In this document: positions 61,122 through 64,000 of the stretch, piece by piece
How the letters are laid out: the number at the start of each line of letters is the position of its first letter
Position numbering within the stretch: position 1 is the first letter of the stretch
NCBI RefSeq assembly: GCF_042654605.1
Contig: NZ_JBHSGT010000013.1
Span: 62,001 to 126,000, forward strand
DNA from: Enterococcus_I eurekensis
Lineage (GTDB): Bacteria > Bacillota > Bacilli > Lactobacillales > Enterococcaceae
Length of the DNA: 64,000 nucleotides
Direction: 5' to 3'
Position numbers and translations under genes: made by a program
The notes under the pieces: generated by a model
What the model saw: the letters and a program-made list of their open reading frames with translations, nothing else
What the model was told of the DNA's origin: nothing
The model's database searches: none

Positions 61122-62234
61122 TTATTTATGCCCCTTTTGGTAAATTGGTAATTTCTGAAAATCTTCATTTCGTTCTAATTGTTCTTGCGTAATAACTACA
61201 AGAAACTGACCATCCATATAAAGTTCATATTGATTATCAGGTAACTCAACCAAATAGTTAGTATCTTCTGTAATCGTGAAGCTTTGACCGATATGTTCTT
61301 CTTTGATTCGAGAGGGTTCAAAAATAATAGACGTACTTAAAAATATACCCAATATCCCCAAGATTAAAAGTGTCGGCCATGAGTACTTTCGACGATTCTC
61401 TTCTAAAATATATTTTGTTCGGAATAATAATTGATTGTTTGTACCATAAGAAAATGAGACTGCAAAGCTACCTAAGTCCCGATTCTTTATTTGATTTTCA
61501 CGTACTTTGACAAGTGTTTGAGCATACTCAAGCCTCTCATCATGTGTCAACGATGCGATTAACTGCTCGTCTGTTTTTAGCTCAATCACATTGTCCATCT
61601 GCTCTCTGAATAAATACATTAGCGGATTCCACCAATAAATAACAATGATGAATTCGTAAAAATATTTAACAAATAAATCGAAATTTGATATATGTAACGC
61701 TTCATGCGTCAAAATATAAGTTAATTCTTTTTTCGAAAAATCAATTTTTGGTAATAAAACCACTGGCTTTCGTAAACCAATCACAACGGGTGATTCCAAC
61801 GATTCCACAACTTTGACCGAATAACCGGAATGATCTTGTCCATAAGATTCCATTTGATAATCAGGTGTAATTCGAACTAACTGCTTAATTTTCAAATAAT
61901 CTCGAACTAAAATATAAAGTTTAAAAAGACTACCTACTAGCCAAATCGTTAGCAATAAATGAAATACCGTCATTTCATACTTAAAGAATGTCATTATATG
62001 AAAATTCAGTAAATCTTTAACCTTTGGAAGGATAACTTTCGAGCGAATCGTCACTGTATACCCAAATTCAAAAGGAAAAAGCAAACGGAATATAAACAAA
62101 AAGTTAAATATAGTTAAAATTTTAGAATTAATAAAATTTTTATGATTCGTCATTTTTAATAAGAAGCGTTGAACGATTAAAATTAATGTTCCAAATAAAA
62201 GTGACGTTAAGAGACTAGTCAGCGAAAAATACAT
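61122..62234 (-). CDS. M56-family metalloprotease antirepressor, BlaR1/MecR1-like without sensor domain
   Basis: A 370-residue protein. Four membrane helices: about 6-23, 40-58, 88-112 and one near 288-305; the zinc motif is HEALH (177-181) with the third ligand region ELKTDEQL, and IYWWNPLMYLFREQMDN follows. Full BlaR1/MecR1 proteins are near 590 residues with a penicillin-binding C-terminal sensor; here only about 65 extracellular residues follow the last helix. It should cleave or trigger release of the BlaI-type repressor 14 bp upstream in response to an unknown signal. Confidence 0.88.
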   Translation of the reverse strand: MYFSLTSLLTSLLFGTLILIVQRFLLKMTNHKNFINSKILTIFNFLFIFRLLFPFEFGYTVTIRSKVILPKVKDLLNFHIMTFFKYEMTVFHLLLTIWLVGSLFKLYILVRDYLKIKQLVRITPDYQMESYGQDHSGYSVKVVESLESPVVIGLRKPVVLLPKIDFSKKELTYILTHEALHISNFDLFVKYFYEFIIVIYWWNPLMYLFREQMDNVIELKTDEQLIASLTHDERLEYAQTLVKVRENQIKNRDLGSFAVSFSYGTNNQLLFRTKYILEENRRKYSWPTLLILGILGIFLSTSIIFEPSRIKEEHIGQSFTITEDTNYLVELPDNQYELYMDGQFLVVITQEQLERNEDFQKLPIYQKGHK

Positions 62235-62248
62235 AATAAAAAAACCTA

Positions 62249-62611
62249 TTATTTCCCTTCAGTTTTTTCTTTTAACAATTCGTAAACCTCTTTTAACTCT
62301 TGATCATTTTCTTTTGACTTTTTATTTTTTAATAAGTGACTAACAAAGTTTGCAATTGATAAGTTTTTGTATTGCATCGCGATAAACGCTTCTTGTGTTA
62401 AGGTTGGTGTAAACGTTCTTGATAAAACGGTTCCACTATAGATAATATCGTCCACACGAATTAAATCTTTTTGAAGTAATTTTCTCAAAGTTGTTTGAAC
62501 CGTACTCATAATCATTCCTTCTTTAAATTCGCTAATTTGTTTAGCATTTAAAGCTGTTTCCGAAGCCCACAATATTTGTAGTATTTCTAATTCTTTATTT
62601 GTAATTTTCAT
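62249..62611 (-). CDS. BlaI/MecI/CopY-family repressor
   Basis: A 120-residue winged-helix repressor: ITNKELEILQILWASETALNAKQISEF, TTLRKLLQKDLIRVDD and a C-terminal dimerisation helix. No CopY-type CxC metal motif, so it is of the BlaI/MecI kind and probably inactivated by the M56 protease encoded next to it. First gene of the cluster that includes protease, exported peptide and ABC-F gene. Ribosome binding site AAAGGGG is somewhat distant from the ATG. Confidence 0.92.
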   Translation of the reverse strand: MKITNKELEILQILWASETALNAKQISEFKEGMIMSTVQTTLRKLLQKDLIRVDDIIYSGTVLSRTFTPTLTQEAFIAMQYKNLSIANFVSHLLKNKKSKENDQELKEVYELLKEKTEGK

Positions 62612-62653
62612 CTTGATTATATACCCCTTTTTATTTTTCTTTATTGTATCACA

Positions 62654-62739
62654 ATTTCAGTAAAAATGTTTTTAACTGTTGCATAAATTTTCTTCTTTTT
62701 GATGAAAAAATAATAAAAAATCAATATTCTTACTGAAAT
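62654..62739. promoter_or_regulatory. Inverted 10-mers upstream of the BlaI-type gene, possible operators
   Basis: ATTTCAGTAA at 62654-62663 and its exact reverse complement TTACTGAAAT at 62730-62739 flank the presumed promoter region. The proximal copy lies beside TACAAT, a plausible -10 on the minus strand. They are not the TACA-N2-TGTA boxes of classical BlaI; assignment as operators is tentative. Confidence 0.4.
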
Positions 62740-62768
62740 CTAATGTTTCTTACGTGTTTTCACAAACA

Positions 62769-62816
62769 CAAAAACATGCGTACCTCTTTATTAAGGAAAA
62801 TACGCATGTTTTTGTG
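62769..62816. terminator. Strong hairpin without an adjacent gene
   Basis: CACAAAAACATGCGTA ... TACGCATGTTTTTGTG is a perfect 16-bp stem. No gene ends here on either strand; it may be the left-over terminator of a lost gene, or insulate the BlaI operon. Confidence 0.7.
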
Positions 62817-63179
62817 AAATTTCATTAGCTTTTATTAGTTATTCTTGATGATTTTATTTGATTTATTCCAATCATTCGTAACGTCCGAATAATCGAAATG
62901 GCATTTTATCTAGTAAGTTTACTACACATCCAATCATATTCAAATAAATCTTAAATCTGACGAATTATTTTTACATTTTTTTCAACTTAATAAGAGTTTT
63001 TTCCATATCTTTGCATTCTATTTCATTGTTAATTTCAATTAATTATTGGTGATTTCATCCGACTCTAGTACCTAATACGACACTCATATTTTCATGTTAT
63101 GTAGGTTGTATTTTAGATGAATCTTTTACAATTCTTAAAGCTCTCTGCAACGACCTAGCGATGCTTCTCAGAATAGACA
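62817..63179. other. Gene-free spacer
   Basis: About 360 bp of AT-rich DNA between the orphan hairpin and the terminator of the last gene. I see no open frame with a ribosome binding site on either strand, no repeat unit of the 44-kb family and no other palindrome. Confidence 0.5.
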
Positions 63180-63213
63180 AAAAAAGAGATTTTTAGAAAA
63201 TCTCTTTCTTTCC
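63180..63213 (-). terminator. Terminator of the M20 amidohydrolase gene
   Basis: AAAGAGATTTT-TAG-AAAATCTCTTT hairpin right after the stop codon, A/T rich at both ends. Confidence 0.85.
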
Positions 63214-63219
63214 GTTCTA

Positions 63220-64000
63220 TTAATTACCTTTTGCAAGGCTTGCTTGGTGATCTTTTTTAATTTTTTCTAATAGTTCAGGTTGTTCTAATAAATCGAGTGC
63301 TGTTTTAGCTAATAAATTAGCGGCAATTCCGATTGAATTTAGACCTTTTTCACTACGAGCGGCTGCTTTAAATTCGATTGAGTGTCCAGCAATGTAATCG
63401 TCTGAAATTGAAACAGTCGGTTGAATGGTTGGAATGACTTGGCTAACATTACCAACATCCGATGAACCTAAACTTTGTTTTTTCGTTTCAACGATTTCTT
63501 CTTCTGGAACACCTGAAGACGCTGCATGACTAAAGAATAATTCATCAAAGGAATCCGTCACAATAATGTCATCCACAGAATTTTGGAATAAGCCAAATTC
63601 ATAAGTTGCACCCGTTGCTAAAGCGGCTGCTTTGACAATGTTCTCAACTTTAGCATAAACCTCATTCAAGGTTGAACGATTGGCTGCACGTAAGTAAAAA
63701 CGTGCAGAAGCAAAATCTGGAACAACGTTCGCTGCCACACCACCGTTTGTGATCACACCGTGAATATTAACATCTTTTGGCAAGTGTAAACGTAAGGCAT
63801 TGATACTATTAAAGACTTGAATCACGGCTTCTAAAGCGTTGATTCCTTTTTCCGGTGCACCAGCCGCATGACTTGCGCGACCATAAAAGTTAATATCAAC
63901 AGGATCGTTAGCTAGTCCTGTCGAAGTTTTTGAATAGCGATGACCTGGATGAATACACAGTGCCGCATCGACATCATCAAAGAATCCTTCACGAACAAAA
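63220..64000 (-). CDS. M20-family amidohydrolase, partial (C-terminal 259 residues)
   Basis: The frame runs without a stop from 63220 to the right edge; the apparent start at 63825 is an internal GTG. Visible: DDVDAALCIHPGHR, NDPVDINFYGRASHAAGAPEKGINALEAVIQ (dimerisation insert), THGVITNGGVAANVVPDFASARFYLRA-like VITNGGVAANVVPDFASA, and LGSSDVGNVSQVIPTIQ, DDYIAGHSIEFKAAA. It is related to, but clearly different from, the enzyme at 39247 (aminobenzoyl-glutamate/aminoacylase type). The N-terminal metal-binding half lies outside the window. Terminator follows. Confidence 0.9.
   Translation of the reverse strand, partial: FVREGFFDDVDAALCIHPGHRYSKTSTGLANDPVDINFYGRASHAAGAPEKGINALEAVIQVFNSINALRLHLPKDVNIHGVITNGGVAANVVPDFASARFYLRAANRSTLNEVYAKVENIVKAAALATGATYEFGLFQNSVDDIIVTDSFDELFFSHAASSGVPEEEIVETKKQSLGSSDVGNVSQVIPTIQPTVSISDDYIAGHSIEFKAAARSEKGLNSIGIAANLLAKTALDLLEQPELLEKIKKDHQASLAKGN

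Noticed and set aside
61122..62611. Classical beta-lactamase or mecA-type regulator pair
   Set aside because: The M56 protein is 370 residues and lacks the penicillin-binding sensor domain, and no beta-lactamase or PBP2a gene is nearby.
63220..63825. Complete 201-residue M20 protein starting at 63825
   Set aside because: The frame is open to the right edge of the window with conserved M20 sequence upstream of 63825, so that start is internal.
1..64000. tRNA, rRNA, prophage or plasmid replication functions
   Set aside because: No tRNA cloverleaf, rRNA segment, integrase, phage structural gene or replication initiator was recognised.

Overview
The window reads as chromosomal DNA of a low-GC Gram-positive bacterium of the order Lactobacillales, most likely Enterococcus, Vagococcus or a close relative. 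The grounds are AT-rich codon use, strong AGGAGG ribosome binding sites with occasional TTG starts, T-box leaders, and characteristic proteins (EcsAB, CcrZ-TrmB, a long peptide deformylase with a TTG start, EstA-type esterase, EfrAB-like heterodimeric ABC exporter). The species call is inference; no rRNA or tRNA gene was found in the window. Most genes lie on the minus strand.

Layout. 0-2.8 kb is a decayed margin: a partial CDS, a TetR pseudogene with an intact-looking operator, a DUF2871 membrane protein, an ISL3 transposase remnant and palindromic repeats. 2.8-7 kb holds metE-metF, divergent from a LysR-type regulator. 7-14 kb is a complete trpEGDCFBA operon behind two tandem tryptophan (UGG) T-boxes. 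14-24 kb is mixed housekeeping, including a guanidine-I (ykkC) riboswitch in front of a LysE-clan/SfLAP-like membrane protein, meso-DAP dehydrogenase, an esterase, RluF, TruA and a double-rhodanese protein. 23.8-28 kb is an export cluster with two SipW-type signal peptidases and two TasA/camelysin-like substrates. 28-36 kb contains two P1B-4 metal ATPases (one frameshifted), a DUF4153 protein, a heavily broken FUSC-family gene and an aldo/keto reductase. 36.8-40.4 kb is an amino-acid-type ABC importer with an M20 amidohydrolase. 40.5-43.4 kb has a VanZ-like protein and an ABC-2 exporter. 43.4-46.1 kb is a decayed stretch: a 43-residue membrane peptide, a seven-unit palindromic repeat array and two pseudogenes. 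46-56 kb has trmB, ccrZ, ecsAB, an exonuclease, a heterodimeric ABC exporter with its TetR regulator, and def. 56-62.6 kb has a PepSY lipoprotein, a two-component system, and a BlaI / M56 antirepressor / exported peptide / 51-residue ORF / ABC-F cluster. The window closes inside a second M20 amidohydrolase.

The observations I rate highest are: (1) a modular family of palindromic repeats at four loci, with several unit classes of about 100 bp in a common frame and compensatory stem changes between copies, resembling in organisation the EFAR repeats of Enterococcus faecalis; (2) a guanidine-I riboswitch controlling a protein that is not a classical SMR guanidinium exporter; (3) the BlaI-M56-exported peptide-ABC-F cluster, which looks like a self-contained sensing and protection module; and (4) the duplicated SipW/TasA-like matrix cluster.
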